Positions 10,737 through 19,050 of a DNA stretch of 64,000 nt are shown one piece after another. A program made the translations under genes and the position numbers. Source of the DNA: Dinoroseobacter sp049800835 (GTDB taxonomy: Bacteria > Pseudomonadota > Alphaproteobacteria > Rhodobacterales > Rhodobacteraceae); the NCBI RefSeq assembly GCF_049800835.1, contig NZ_JBNAFU010000002.1, forward strand, positions 248,001 to 312,000, read 5' to 3'. The notes under the pieces are model-generated. The model did not search any database and was not told the origin of the DNA. It was given only the letters and a program-made list of their open reading frames with translations. How positions within the stretch are numbered: the first letter of the stretch is position 1; each line of letters begins with the position of its first letter.

Positions 10737-11408
10737 TCAAGCCTTCTTTTTCCCGCGGGCGACGCGCAAGCCTGCCAATCCACCGAGCAACAAGAAAGCA
10801 GAGGCTGGCAAAGGCACAACGTTGGGATTAGGGTCCGGATCAAGGTCTGGATCAGAAACCGTCGCTGTGAAGCCGATATTCTGGAAATCGACCTGACCGT
10901 TGGTGCCAGTCAAAAATGCCTTAACACTCTTTGTGTTAAGCGGCGAAACCAAAGCGTAGTCTTGCGCAGTGATGTTCGATTCACTGCCACTTGGGGTAGG
11001 CATGATGGTTTCTTGTCCAATCAGCTGGTCGACCGAGTTGAAAAATGAGAACTCTACTTTGTCGACGCTGAAATTATCAAAGGCGTAGTTCCAGAAATGA
11101 AGCGTCGTGATGTCATAAGAGACGCCAAAGTCAAAGATGAGTTCCAAACCATCTGACGGGTTTGAAAAGGTATACCAGATATGCGTCGTTTGAGTGTGGT
11201 CCTCACTCGCGGTCGCGCTCGGAGCGTCAATCACCTTGTCGATCGTCTGACCGCCATTGAACGTGTTGTTCGATGATCCTGGTCCAGTTCCCGATCCAAC
11301 GGAAACGCTCATATTGTCGATGTTCAGATAGACCGGTGCTGCAAAAGCAGCACTCGTAGCAAGCGTGGTTGCAACAGCAACGGCACACGTTCTCAGAAGT
11401 CTTTTCAT
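10737..11408 (-). CDS. VPLPA-CTERM sorting-domain exported protein
   Basis: A 223-residue secreted protein. A Sec signal peptide (about 1-23, ending AAFA) precedes a beta-rich, Ser/Thr/Asn/Asp-rich domain. A repetitive Asp-Pro tract is followed by the C-terminal tripartite signal: VPLPASAFLLLGG, a hydrophobic helix and a basic RGKKKA tail. Such tails are recognised by a rhodobacterial exosortase/archaeosortase-like enzyme, associated with surface or exopolysaccharide proteins; none is in this window. ATG 11408 is preferred over 11426 because GGGGA lies about 9 bases upstream. GC content is visibly lower than in the flanks, consistent with lateral acquisition. Confidence 0.85.
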   Translation of the reverse strand: MKRLLRTCAVAVATTLATSAAFAAPVYLNIDNMSVSVGSGTGPGSSNNTFNGGQTIDKVIDAPSATASEDHTQTTHIWYTFSNPSDGLELIFDFGVSYDITTLHFWNYAFDNFSVDKVEFSFFNSVDQLIGQETIMPTPSGSESNITAQDYALVSPLNTKSVKAFLTGTNGQVDFQNIGFTATVSDPDLDPDPNPNVVPLPASAFLLLGGLAGLRVARGKKKA

Positions 11409-11853
11409 GTGAGATGTCCCCAACATTAATACTAGTCACGTTAATTCGCGTCAGAAGCTGAAAAAAGTCAGCCAATAAGCGCATGAATGGTTCCATTGCG
11501 TTCAGTACGTGTCAACCTTTTGTGTCGCTGACCGCTTTAGCCGAAGCCGCAAAAGAAGGTTTCAAATGTCAGAACCTACTGCGGGCGGCTGTGCCGAAAA
11601 GATCGCAAATGGTGTTTTCTGTTTTCCATCAGTGATGTTCAAGAAACGTCATCAACCGCCGATCCACGCGCGAACTGGGCTAGTTTTTCTGTGCTGTCGC
11701 AGTCGCGCCGAAAAAGCCTCGGCAAGTCCTTGCCGGTGGTGTTTCGCGAAATTGATCTTCCCGCAATGCGTGTGGTACTTTGGATGCCCTTAGGGAAGCC
11801 TTCTTTTCAAACGCCGCGTACGACCGCGGTACTTTTCAAGAAGGACTTTTCGA
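11409..11853. other. 445-base lower-GC intergenic region
   Basis: No convincing gene seen. A 94-codon open frame (11509-11793, plus) is cysteine/arginine-rich, lacks a ribosome-binding site and resembles no family I know. A short stem-loop (CGGCAA 11720-11725 with TTGCCG 11730-11735) and the hairpin at 11799-11844 are visible. The region should hold the divergent promoters for the VPLPA-CTERM protein and the exported protein at 11854. Confidence 0.5.
11799..11844 (+). promoter_or_regulatory. Leader hairpin that buries the ribosome-binding site of the next gene
   Basis: CCTTCTT (11799-11805) pairs with AAGAAGG (11838-11844), which is the Shine-Dalgarno sequence of the ATG at 11854. An inner stem CCGCG/CGCGG (11814-11818 with 11825-11829) stacks inside. 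Folding would block initiation. Regulatory function is inferred from position only. Confidence 0.4.
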
Positions 11854-12408
11854 ATGAAGACATTTGAACAAACGACTTTTCTTGCCGGTCTCCTGATGGC
11901 TGGCGTGCTGAGCACTCCGGTGGCTGCCGACACCGACCGAAAATATGTGCAGCAGACTCCCATTGCCGCCTCGGTGCAGGCAGCGCAGGACGCGCTGGCC
12001 GAAAGCCTCTCGCAGTCCGCCTGGGTCAAGGAGGTCTTGGGCGACGACGATGCGCGCGGCGCCAGTTTTCGGATTCTGCCCGGGCGCGAGCGGACGCTGG
12101 TCAGCGTGATTTCAGAGGATGGCGAACGCGGCGCGGTCTATGTCGGCGAACCTGGCGGCAAGGCACGCCTGTCGCCGGGGCTTTACACCATGGTCGGGCG
12201 GGAGACGCCGCGCACGATGCTCGATGGGCAGGAATTCCGGTTGATCGATATCCCCGCCTGGGAGGCCCGGACCGGCGCCAGCGCAGCCGCTATCGGAAGC
12301 GTGGACTGGATGTGCGAAGGCTGGCCTGACAACAACGGCGTCGGGCTGAATTTCTGCGAAACGCTGGTTCTGTGTCACGAGGCCGATCTGTTCTGCGGCG
12401 GCCTCTGA
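11854..12408 (+). CDS. Exported hypothetical protein
   Basis: A 184-residue protein with a probable Sec signal peptide (about 1-24, ending PVAA). The mature part is mixed alpha/beta with four Cys clustered in the last third (WMCEGW, FCETLVLCH, LFCGG), suggesting disulfides or metal binding in the periplasm. I do not recognise the family. Its ribosome-binding site AAGAAGGAC may be sequestered by a leader hairpin. Confidence 0.65.
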   Translation: MKTFEQTTFLAGLLMAGVLSTPVAADTDRKYVQQTPIAASVQAAQDALAESLSQSAWVKEVLGDDDARGASFRILPGRERTLVSVISEDGERGAVYVGEPGGKARLSPGLYTMVGRETPRTMLDGQEFRLIDIPAWEARTGASAAAIGSVDWMCEGWPDNNGVGLNFCETLVLCHEADLFCGGL

Positions 12409-12533
12409 TCCGCACGTTTTTCAAACGGGCGTCCGGGGTTTCCGGGCGCCTGACAAGGGCGCGGAGAGTGCTACAATTTGTAAAATGACCCGTTTCAAGG
12501 TGCTACAAAACGTACAAAATCGCTTCTGGGCCG

Positions 12534-13268
12534 CTAGTCCGTGCAGGCCAGCGCCCGCGTGAACCCGTCCGGCGTGGCCGGGTAGGGCAGGGCGCGACGA
12601 TCCAGTTGTCCGTTTGCCAGTGTCACCCCAACGGTCCCGGACCAGTCCGCTTCGGCCACGACCATTTCAGGTCCGTTTCCGCAGTCCCGTAGCCCGCCCG
12701 AGATGTATTCTTCGCCAATGCGATGGTTTGTAATGCCTTGTAATTGCGCGATTTCTGTCAGGCCGCCCGGGGCCCAACTCCAGACGCGCAGGGTTTTGGC
12801 CAGATGTGGGCGGTCGATATAGGCCAGATCGACAGCGCCGTTTCCATCCAGGTCGGCAATGGCAATCGGGGCCAGCCAGCGAAACCGCGTACCGATGTGC
12901 GGGGTTGCCGCGATCTTGGTTAACGCGTTGTTTCTAAGGCCATAAATCGCAAGCTGACCTCCTTCGGTCTGGCTGCTCTCGACCACGACAATATCGCGCT
13001 TACCGTCTCCATCTGCATCCACGACACGTGGCGCGATGTCCTCAAAAACGGGATGCCCTGGCCCGGCGTCGCGCAGGTCAACGCGGTATTCGCGCCCTGC
13101 GTCATCCGTTGCGATCAGGACCGCTTTTTCGCGTATTTCCCCCATGATTCTATGGGGATAGATGTCCAGGTCAACGGCGAGCCGCGCTGTGGCAACGTCT
13201 GGATCCGTGCCATCCGCGCTGGCGCAGCCCGCGACCACAAGACAAGTCAGGGCCGCGAGCAGGCGCAT
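12534..13268 (-). CDS. Lipoprotein with VCBS/FG-GAP-like repeats
   Basis: A 244-residue putative lipoprotein. The signal peptide ends in the lipobox VAGC (Cys15). The body has repeated Asp-Gly-Asp motifs (DADGDGKRDIVVVE near 80, DLDGNGAVDLAYID near 140) typical of FG-GAP/VCBS calcium-binding beta-propeller blades. Function is probably extracytoplasmic binding or adhesion; no enzyme motif seen. Its start overlaps the ferredoxin stop by one base (TGATG), so the two are translationally coupled. Confidence 0.72.
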   Translation of the reverse strand: MRLLAALTCLVVAGCASADGTDPDVATARLAVDLDIYPHRIMGEIREKAVLIATDDAGREYRVDLRDAGPGHPVFEDIAPRVVDADGDGKRDIVVVESSQTEGGQLAIYGLRNNALTKIAATPHIGTRFRWLAPIAIADLDGNGAVDLAYIDRPHLAKTLRVWSWAPGGLTEIAQLQGITNHRIGEEYISGGLRDCGNGPEMVVAEADWSGTVGVTLANGQLDRRALPYPATPDGFTRALACTD

Positions 13269-13591
13269 CAGATCTGCTTTTCGGGCATCTGCACAACAAG
13301 GCCATCGATCGCGTCCGTCACCTTGATCTGGCAGGTCAGGCGAGACCGTACGGCGTCGGTTTCATACGCGAAGTCGAGCATATCCTCTTCCATCGCTTCC
13401 TTGCCCGGAATCTTCTCTACCCAGTCGGGATGCACATACACATGGCAGGTCGAGCAGGCACACGCTCCGCCGCAATCGGCTTCGATGCCCGGAATGCCGT
13501 TGTCGCGTGCGCCTTCCATGACGGTCAGCCCGTTGGCCACATCCACAACATGCTCAGTGCCATTGTGCTCGATATAGGTGATCTTGGCCAT
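13268..13591 (-). CDS. Adrenodoxin-type 2Fe-2S ferredoxin
   Basis: A 107-residue [2Fe-2S] electron-transfer protein of the adrenodoxin/putidaredoxin type. The cluster ligands are visible as C-x5-C-x2-C in DCGGACACSTC (about residues 39-48) and a fourth Cys in LTCQI near 85. In alphaproteobacteria such ferredoxins serve cytochrome P450s or Fe-S assembly. Neither partner is adjacent, so the role is open. It is divergent from the SOS-controlled OB-fold gene, with about 100 bases between the start codons. Confidence 0.92.
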   Translation of the reverse strand: MAKITYIEHNGTEHVVDVANGLTVMEGARDNGIPGIEADCGGACACSTCHVYVHPDWVEKIPGKEAMEEDMLDFAYETDAVRSRLTCQIKVTDAIDGLVVQMPEKQI

Positions 13592-13656
13592 TGCAGCCCC
13601 CGTTACAGTCTCTCAGTTGGTGTGGACATAATGCAGCGCGCAGGGTTTTGCCAGAC

Positions 13657-13685
13657 TTGCCGAACGCACGCATTTGTTCTATTTT
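13657..13685 (+). promoter_or_regulatory. Sigma-70-like promoter giving a probably leaderless transcript
   Basis: TTGCCG (13657-13662) and TATTTT (13680-13685) are separated by exactly 17 bases. The predicted transcription start, about 7 bases later, falls at the ATG at 13693, and no Shine-Dalgarno sequence is present. Confidence 0.55.
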
Positions 13686-13690
13686 TGTTC
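13676..13690 (+). promoter_or_regulatory. LexA (SOS) box overlapping the -10 of the DnaE2-fragment gene
   Basis: GTTC-N7-GTTC, the direct-repeat LexA operator of alphaproteobacteria, at 13676-13679 and 13687-13690. It overlaps the proposed -10 element and ends two bases before the ATG at 13693, the ideal position for repression. Confidence 0.8.
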
Positions 13691-13692
13691 TC

Positions 13693-14112
13693 ATGAGTTT
13701 GACGCCTGCTTCCCTGCGCCCCGCTGCGGTACTTCGTGACTGGCCTCGCCCGCCTGCCTGTTTGCCTGCCGACTGGCTGGCGCTGCCGCCGCAGAATGCC
13801 CGCATCTGTGTCGCAGGGTTGGTGTTGTTGCGCCAGCGTCCGGGTACCGCCCATGGCGTGATCTTCATCACGCTGGAGGATGAGACCGGGACCGTGAACG
13901 TGATCGTGTGGAACAAGATCTATGAACGCTTTCGCAGGGCGGTGATTGCCGGACGCATGCTCAAGGTAACCGGCCGTGTGCAGCGCGAGGGGGATGTCAT
14001 TCACGTGCTCGCCGAACATATCGAGGATTGCTCGGCCATGCTGGACGGATTGCTGCGCCCCGAGATGTGCCGCGCCGCCGATCAGCCGCATACCGGCAGC
14101 CCTCAACGCTAG
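13693..14112 (+). pseudogene. OB-fold fragment of error-prone DNA polymerase DnaE2 (truncated gene or small SOS protein)
   Basis: A 139-residue frame matching only the C-terminal OB-fold region of DnaE2. Recognisable are VAGLVLLRQRPGTAHG, VIFITLEDETG and GRVQREGDVIHVLAEHIED, the pattern just before the end of full-length DnaE2 (over 1000 residues). The whole polymerase part (PHP, palm, fingers) is missing and the usual DnaE2 C-terminal tail is replaced by an unrelated sequence. An intact LexA box and promoter sit directly before ATG 13693, so the piece may still be expressed. It may be a deletion relic of imuA-imuB-dnaE2 or a retained small nucleic-acid-binding protein. The frame itself is open and undamaged. 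Confidence 0.7.
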
Positions 14113-14166
14113 ACCTTGTCGCGGCGCTGGGATACTCCCGCTTGCAAGATCAAGGCGGAGACATCC

Positions 14167-15885
14167 ATGGCGCGCATCCTCATCTCATCGGCCATCCCGT
14201 ATATCAATGGGATCAAGCATCTGGGCAATCTGATCGGGTCCCAACTGCCGGCAGACCTGTTTGCTCGTTACAACCGGGCGCGCGAACACGAGGTCATGTT
14301 CATCTGTGCCACGGATGAACACGGGACGCCCGCGGAACTGGCTGCCGCGAAGGCGGGCAAGCCTGTGGATGAATACTGTACGGAGATGCATGCCGTTCAG
14401 GCGGACATAGCAGACCGCTTCGGCCTGAGTTTCGATCACTTTGGCCGGTCTTCGTCAGATCGCAACAAGGCTCTGACCCAGCACTTTGCCGGGCGACTTG
14501 CCGATGAAGGGTATATTACCGAAGTCTCTGAAAAGCAGGTCTATAGCCATACAGACGGTCGCTTCCTGCCCGACCGCTACATCGAAGGGACCTGTCCGAA
14601 TTGCGGGTATGACAAGGCCCGCGGGGACCAGTGCGAAAACTGTACCAAGCAACTCGATCCCACTGACCTGATTGATCCGCGCAGCGCGATTTCCGGATCC
14701 ACTGATCTCGAAGTGCAGGAGACGAAGCATCTCTACCTGAGGCAATCCGCGCTGAAGGATCAACTGGATGCTTGGATCGACAGCAAAACGGACTGGCCGG
14801 TGCTGACGACATCGATTGCCAAGAAATGGCTGCATGACGGGGATGGCTTGCAGGATCGCGGTATCACCCGTGATCTGGACTGGGGCGTGCCCGTAAAACG
14901 CGGGTCCGAAGACTGGCCCGGGATGGAAGGCAAAGTGTTCTATGTCTGGTTCGACGCGCCGATCGAATACATTGCGGGCACCGCCGAATGGGCTGATGCG
15001 CACGGCAAGCCGGATGCCGAATGGCAGCGATGGTGGAGGACGGACAAGGGCGCCGAAGACGTGCGCTATGTCCAGTTCATGGGTAAGGACAACGTGCCCT
15101 TTCATACCCTCAGCTTTCCGGCGACGATCATGGGGTCGGGAGAGCCGTGGAAGCTGGTCGACTACATCAAGTCATTCAACTACCTGAACTACGATGGTGG
15201 CCAGTTTTCGACCAGCCAGGGGCGGGGCGTATTCATGGATCAGGCGCTGGACATCCTGCCTGCCGATTACTGGCGCTGGTGGTTGCTGAGCCATGCACCG
15301 GAAACGTCGGATGCGGAATTTACCTGGGAGAACTTTCAGGCCGGTGTGAACAAGGATCTGGCAGATGTGCTTGGCAATTTCGTCAGTCGCGTGACCAAGT
15401 TCTGCCGGTCGAAATTCGGCGAGGAGGTCCCCGCCGGGGGCAGTTATGGCCCCGACGAAGAAGCACTGATTGCCGATCTGCAAACACGTCTTGAGGTCTA
15501 CCAGACCCATATGGATGCCATGGAAGTCCGCAAGGCCGCCGCCGAATTGCGCGCAATCTGGGTTTCCGGGAACGAATACCTGCAATCTGCCGCCCCCTGG
15601 GCCGCGTTCAAGACAGATCCGGACCGCGCCGCTGCGATTATCCGGCTGTCTTTGAACCTCATTCCCGTCTACGCGGTGTTGTCAGCACCGTTCATTCCCG
15701 GTGCCGCAACCGCAATGCTGACCTGCATGCACGCAAGCGCCACTGCTTGGCCGCACAGCATGGCGCAGGCATTGTCCGCCCTGCCGGCGGGCCATGGCTT
15801 CGATGTGCCGGAAAACCTGTTTACCAAGATCGAAGACGCGGACCGAGAAGACTGGAAGACCCGGTTTTCGGGAACCCGCGGGTAA
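14167..15885 (+). CDS. metG: Methionyl-tRNA synthetase
   Basis: A 572-residue class I aminoacyl-tRNA synthetase that charges tRNA-Met. It has the HIGH-like HLGN in the N-terminal Rossmann fold. The Cys4 zinc knuckle is CPNCG followed by CENC (about residues 141-157). The KMSKS equivalent is in the form FSTSQGRG near 350. An anticodon-binding helical domain follows. ATG 14167 is chosen because AGGCGGAGA precedes it and the family begins right there (RILISSAIPYINGIKH). There is no C-terminal EMAP-like domain. Confidence 0.95.
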   Translation: MARILISSAIPYINGIKHLGNLIGSQLPADLFARYNRAREHEVMFICATDEHGTPAELAAAKAGKPVDEYCTEMHAVQADIADRFGLSFDHFGRSSSDRNKALTQHFAGRLADEGYITEVSEKQVYSHTDGRFLPDRYIEGTCPNCGYDKARGDQCENCTKQLDPTDLIDPRSAISGSTDLEVQETKHLYLRQSALKDQLDAWIDSKTDWPVLTTSIAKKWLHDGDGLQDRGITRDLDWGVPVKRGSEDWPGMEGKVFYVWFDAPIEYIAGTAEWADAHGKPDAEWQRWWRTDKGAEDVRYVQFMGKDNVPFHTLSFPATIMGSGEPWKLVDYIKSFNYLNYDGGQFSTSQGRGVFMDQALDILPADYWRWWLLSHAPETSDAEFTWENFQAGVNKDLADVLGNFVSRVTKFCRSKFGEEVPAGGSYGPDEEALIADLQTRLEVYQTHMDAMEVRKAAAELRAIWVSGNEYLQSAAPWAAFKTDPDRAAAIIRLSLNLIPVYAVLSAPFIPGAATAMLTCMHASATAWPHSMAQALSALPAGHGFDVPENLFTKIEDADREDWKTRFSGTRG

Positions 15886-15989
15886 ACTCGCTTGATTGTA
15901 AAGTAAAAATTTTGCCTTTCGCTCAAGGGTTGCAGGCTGGCTGAAACTGCGAGTAGGGTGGTTTAACATATATAGGCCACTCCATACCC

Positions 15990-17132
15990 ATGCATGACCC
16001 TGCACTCACAGGCTTGCTCAATATGGATGCGGAGCCGGTGCGGGCATTCTTTCGGCAGGCACCGGTGATGATGCACGCAATTGACAGGTCCGGCGCTCTT
16101 GTAGCGATTACCAACTATTGGGCCGCGCGCCTTGGCTACCTGCCAGAAGAGATGATTGGCCGTGCGTCGATCGAATTTCTGACGCCCGAGTCGCGGCGTA
16201 TCGCCGTAACGGATGTGTTGCCGCGGTTCTTTCGGGACGGCGAAATCCAGAACCAGCCCTACGATTTCCAACGCAAGGACGGAAGTTCCATGCGGGTCTT
16301 GCTGTCGGCGGTCACGCTGCGCAACGAGGCCGGCGATTTTGATCGCGCATTGGCTTTTGTGGTGGAAGATGACGGACGCGATCTTTTACAGCGCGACCTG
16401 CAAGCCGCCTTGCTCAAAGCGGAACGCGCCAACCGGGCAAAGGGGCAGTTTCTGACCGCGATGAGTCACGAGTTGCGAAGCCCGATGAATGCGATCCTCG
16501 GGTTCGCCCAACTTCTGAAATTGACGGACTTGACGCGCAAGCAGTCGACCCATGTCGAGGCGATACTTGCATCGGGGCGGCAACTGATGGTGCGGCTCAC
16601 CGATTTGTTGGAGCTTTCCCAGCTCGAATTTTCGGACATGCAGCTTTCGGCTGTCGAGATTGACGCAGACGCTCTTCTGGCGCCCGTGATCGAATTGTGG
16701 GAGGTGCCGATCCGCGCCAAGGGGCTGGGTTTCACTGCGGTCGTAGATCCGGAATTGCCGGTGACGATCACCGTGGACAGCGGCCGCTTGCAGCAGATCC
16801 TAAACAGTTTTCTGTCAAATGCGCTCGTCTATACCGAAGCAGGCGAAGTGACGCTCGAGGTCTGTCTGGTGCGTCGGGTCGGGCAAATCGCTTGTATTGA
16901 ATGCCGCGTCACAGATACCGGTCCGGGACTTGACGCGACCGAACAGGCCGTGATCTTTCAACGGTTTGCCGACAAGGACGAGGTACCCGAAAAGTCCGGA
17001 GGGGGGTTGGGCGTCGGACTTTCAATCAGCCGAGGAATTGCCGAAGCAATGGGCGCAGAGATCGGCGTGCGCAGTGAAAAAGGTCGCGGTGCGACGTTCT
17101 TCCTGCGCTTCGACAGCCCTGTGTCGGACTAA
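15990..17132 (+). CDS. PAS-domain sensor histidine kinase
   Basis: A 380-residue cytoplasmic sensor kinase without transmembrane segments. A PAS domain (about 15-130) is followed by HisKA with the phosphoacceptor in MSHELRSPMNAILGF (His near 156). The HATPase domain shows the N box (NSFLSNALVYT), G1 (DTGPGL) and G2 (GGGLGVGLSISRG). No response regulator is adjacent, so the partner is unknown; soluble PAS kinases usually sense redox, light or small ligands. It converges on msrB, 8 bases apart. Confidence 0.9.
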   Translation: MHDPALTGLLNMDAEPVRAFFRQAPVMMHAIDRSGALVAITNYWAARLGYLPEEMIGRASIEFLTPESRRIAVTDVLPRFFRDGEIQNQPYDFQRKDGSSMRVLLSAVTLRNEAGDFDRALAFVVEDDGRDLLQRDLQAALLKAERANRAKGQFLTAMSHELRSPMNAILGFAQLLKLTDLTRKQSTHVEAILASGRQLMVRLTDLLELSQLEFSDMQLSAVEIDADALLAPVIELWEVPIRAKGLGFTAVVDPELPVTITVDSGRLQQILNSFLSNALVYTEAGEVTLEVCLVRRVGQIACIECRVTDTGPGLDATEQAVIFQRFADKDEVPEKSGGGLGVGLSISRGIAEAMGAEIGVRSEKGRGATFFLRFDSPVSD

Positions 17133-17140
17133 ATGCGCAG

Positions 17141-17608
17141 TCAGGTCGGGCGAAAGATCAAGGATGCGCCGTTCAGGCAGTGACGTTTGCCCGTTGGTGG
17201 TGGCCCATCGTTGAAGATATGTCCCAGATGCCCGCCGCAGCGTCGGCAGTGCACCTCAGTGCGCGGTCGCAACAGCTTGTAGTCCTTCTTGGTGCCGACG
17301 GCATTGCGTTTTACGTCCCAGAAGCTGGGCCAACCTGTCCCGCTGTCATATTTTTTGTCTGAACTGTACAGCGCCAGGTCACACCCGGCGCAATGGTAAT
17401 CCCCCCGCCGCTTTTCATCGTTCAGAGGGCTGGTGAACGGGCGTTCCGTCGCCTCCCGCCGCAAGACCCGGTATTGCAGGTCCGTCAGTTGCGCACGCCA
17501 TTCCGCATCCGTTTTGGTAACCTCGAACGTCTTCGCAAAAGCTCCTCGAACGCCCGCTGCCTCGGCTAGTGCTGCTGTGGCCAAGATTGTGAAAAACCGT
17601 CTGTTCAT
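17141..17608 (-). CDS. msrB: Exported peptide-methionine (R)-S-oxide reductase
   Basis: A 155-residue MsrB that reduces methionine-R-sulfoxide in proteins. The N-terminal NRRFFTILATAALAEAAG segment is a signal peptide, so this copy acts in the periplasm. The domain has both zinc CxxC pairs (CAGC, CRRC), the GTGWPSF motif and the catalytic Cys in RHCLNGASL, where the usual RYCxNxAS has His for Tyr. ATG 17608 is fixed by AGGAGGAAAC directly before it. No msrA or dedicated electron donor is adjacent. Confidence 0.93.
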   Translation of the reverse strand: MNRRFFTILATAALAEAAGVRGAFAKTFEVTKTDAEWRAQLTDLQYRVLRREATERPFTSPLNDEKRRGDYHCAGCDLALYSSDKKYDSGTGWPSFWDVKRNAVGTKKDYKLLRPRTEVHCRRCGGHLGHIFNDGPPPTGKRHCLNGASLIFRPT

Positions 17609-17735
17609 GCGTTTCCTCCTAGGCTCATGGGTAGCGCAGTTGCCCGTACTTGTCGTCGGCAAGCCACTCGGATCACGTGTTCGTGCATGCGGTTCACGGC
17701 TTGCGTCACGTGCTTTCGTGGTTCAGTCAGGCGGT

Positions 17736-18953
17736 ATGCCCGAGCAGACCAAGAAATTCGATACGATCATAATCGGCGCCGGCGCGGCAGGTCTGATGTG
17801 CGCCGCCCATGCTGGCCGGAATACCTTGGTCCTGGAGCACATGCCGAAGCCCGGTGAAAAGATCAGGATTTCCGGTGGTGGACGGTGCAATTTCACCAAC
17901 CTTTATTCCGGCCCCGAGAATTTTCTCTCTCTGAACCCGCATTTTGCGAAGTCCGCGCTGAGCCGCTATACGCAGTGGGATTTCATCGATCTCGTCGCGC
18001 GCCACGGTATCGGGTGGCATGAAAAGACGCTTGGGCAACTGTTTTGCGACGAAAGCTCGCAAAACATCATCGACATGCTTTTGGCAGAGATGCATGGGGC
18101 GGGCGCCCGGTTGTGGTTGTCGACCAGCGTAGACGGGGTCAAACGACAGGATGACGGCTTTGCCGTTTTTGTAAACCGGAACGGCCTTGGGCAAACCCTT
18201 TTGGCGCGGAACCTCGTGGTTGCTTGCGGGGGCAAGTCGATCCCCAAGATCGGAGCGAGCGATCTGGGCTACCGGATCGCGCGACAATTCGATCACGCAG
18301 TTACCGAAACGCGGCCCGGGCTCGTACCGCTGACCTTCGGGGCCGAGGCGCGGTTTTCCGCGATGTCCGGTCTGGCTTGCCCGGCGCGCGTTGTAGCCGG
18401 AGGGGCGGGTTTTGACGAAGCCCTTCTCTTTACCCATCGCGGGTTGTCGGGGCCTGCCATCCTGCAGGCGTCTTCGTATTGGCGAGAGGGCGAGGAGATC
18501 GCCGTTACGCTTCTGCCACAGAGCGATATCCTTGGTCATCTGCGGACAACGCGCTCGGCGGCCGGGCGGAAGGAAGTCGCGACTGTGCTGGCGGAGGTGA
18601 TGCCCAAGCGCCTCGCGCAGTTTTTTGCGGAGCGTGCCGGGGTTGACGGGCGACTGGCGGACCAATCTGACGCGTGCCTTGAACATCTTGTTGCGCAGCT
18701 CGTTGACTGGCGCCTCAAACCCACGGGCAGCGAAGGGTACCGAAAGGCGGAAGTGACCCTTGGGGGTGTGGATACCAACGGTCTCAATTCCCGCACGATG
18801 GAAAGCCGCACTGTCCCTGGCCTCTTTTTCATTGGGGAGGTGGTTGATGTTGCCGGATGGCTGGGCGGATACAATTTTCAATGGGCCTGGTCTTCGGGTT
18901 GGTCTGCAGGACAGGCCATAACCGCGTCTATCTCTGACCGGCGAGGCCCCTAG
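17736..18953 (+). CDS. HI0933-like NAD(P)/FAD-dependent flavoprotein
   Basis: A 405-residue flavoprotein of the HI0933/BaiN-like family. The N-terminal dinucleotide fold is IIIGAGAAGLMCA, followed by the family motifs GEKIRISGGGRCNFTN near 45 and, near the C-terminus, GLFFIGEVVDVAGWLGGYNFQWAWSSG, which contacts FAD. The physiological substrate of the family is mostly unknown. ATG 17736 fits the family N-terminus. It is divergent from msrB with a 127-base shared promoter region. Confidence 0.88.
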   Translation: MPEQTKKFDTIIIGAGAAGLMCAAHAGRNTLVLEHMPKPGEKIRISGGGRCNFTNLYSGPENFLSLNPHFAKSALSRYTQWDFIDLVARHGIGWHEKTLGQLFCDESSQNIIDMLLAEMHGAGARLWLSTSVDGVKRQDDGFAVFVNRNGLGQTLLARNLVVACGGKSIPKIGASDLGYRIARQFDHAVTETRPGLVPLTFGAEARFSAMSGLACPARVVAGGAGFDEALLFTHRGLSGPAILQASSYWREGEEIAVTLLPQSDILGHLRTTRSAAGRKEVATVLAEVMPKRLAQFFAERAGVDGRLADQSDACLEHLVAQLVDWRLKPTGSEGYRKAEVTLGGVDTNGLNSRTMESRTVPGLFFIGEVVDVAGWLGGYNFQWAWSSGWSAGQAITASISDRRGP

Positions 18954-19050
18954 GAAAAACACGAGGGCAGGGCCTTCCCCTCACCGCCCCAAGTTATATG
19001 TTGCAGCGACATGTCGGAGACGGTCCGACTCGCACTACTTGGGGACTTAC

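Noticed and set aside
11509..11793. A 94-codon plus-strand frame in the intergenic region
   Set aside because: No ribosome-binding site, Cys/Arg-rich composition, no recognisable domain.
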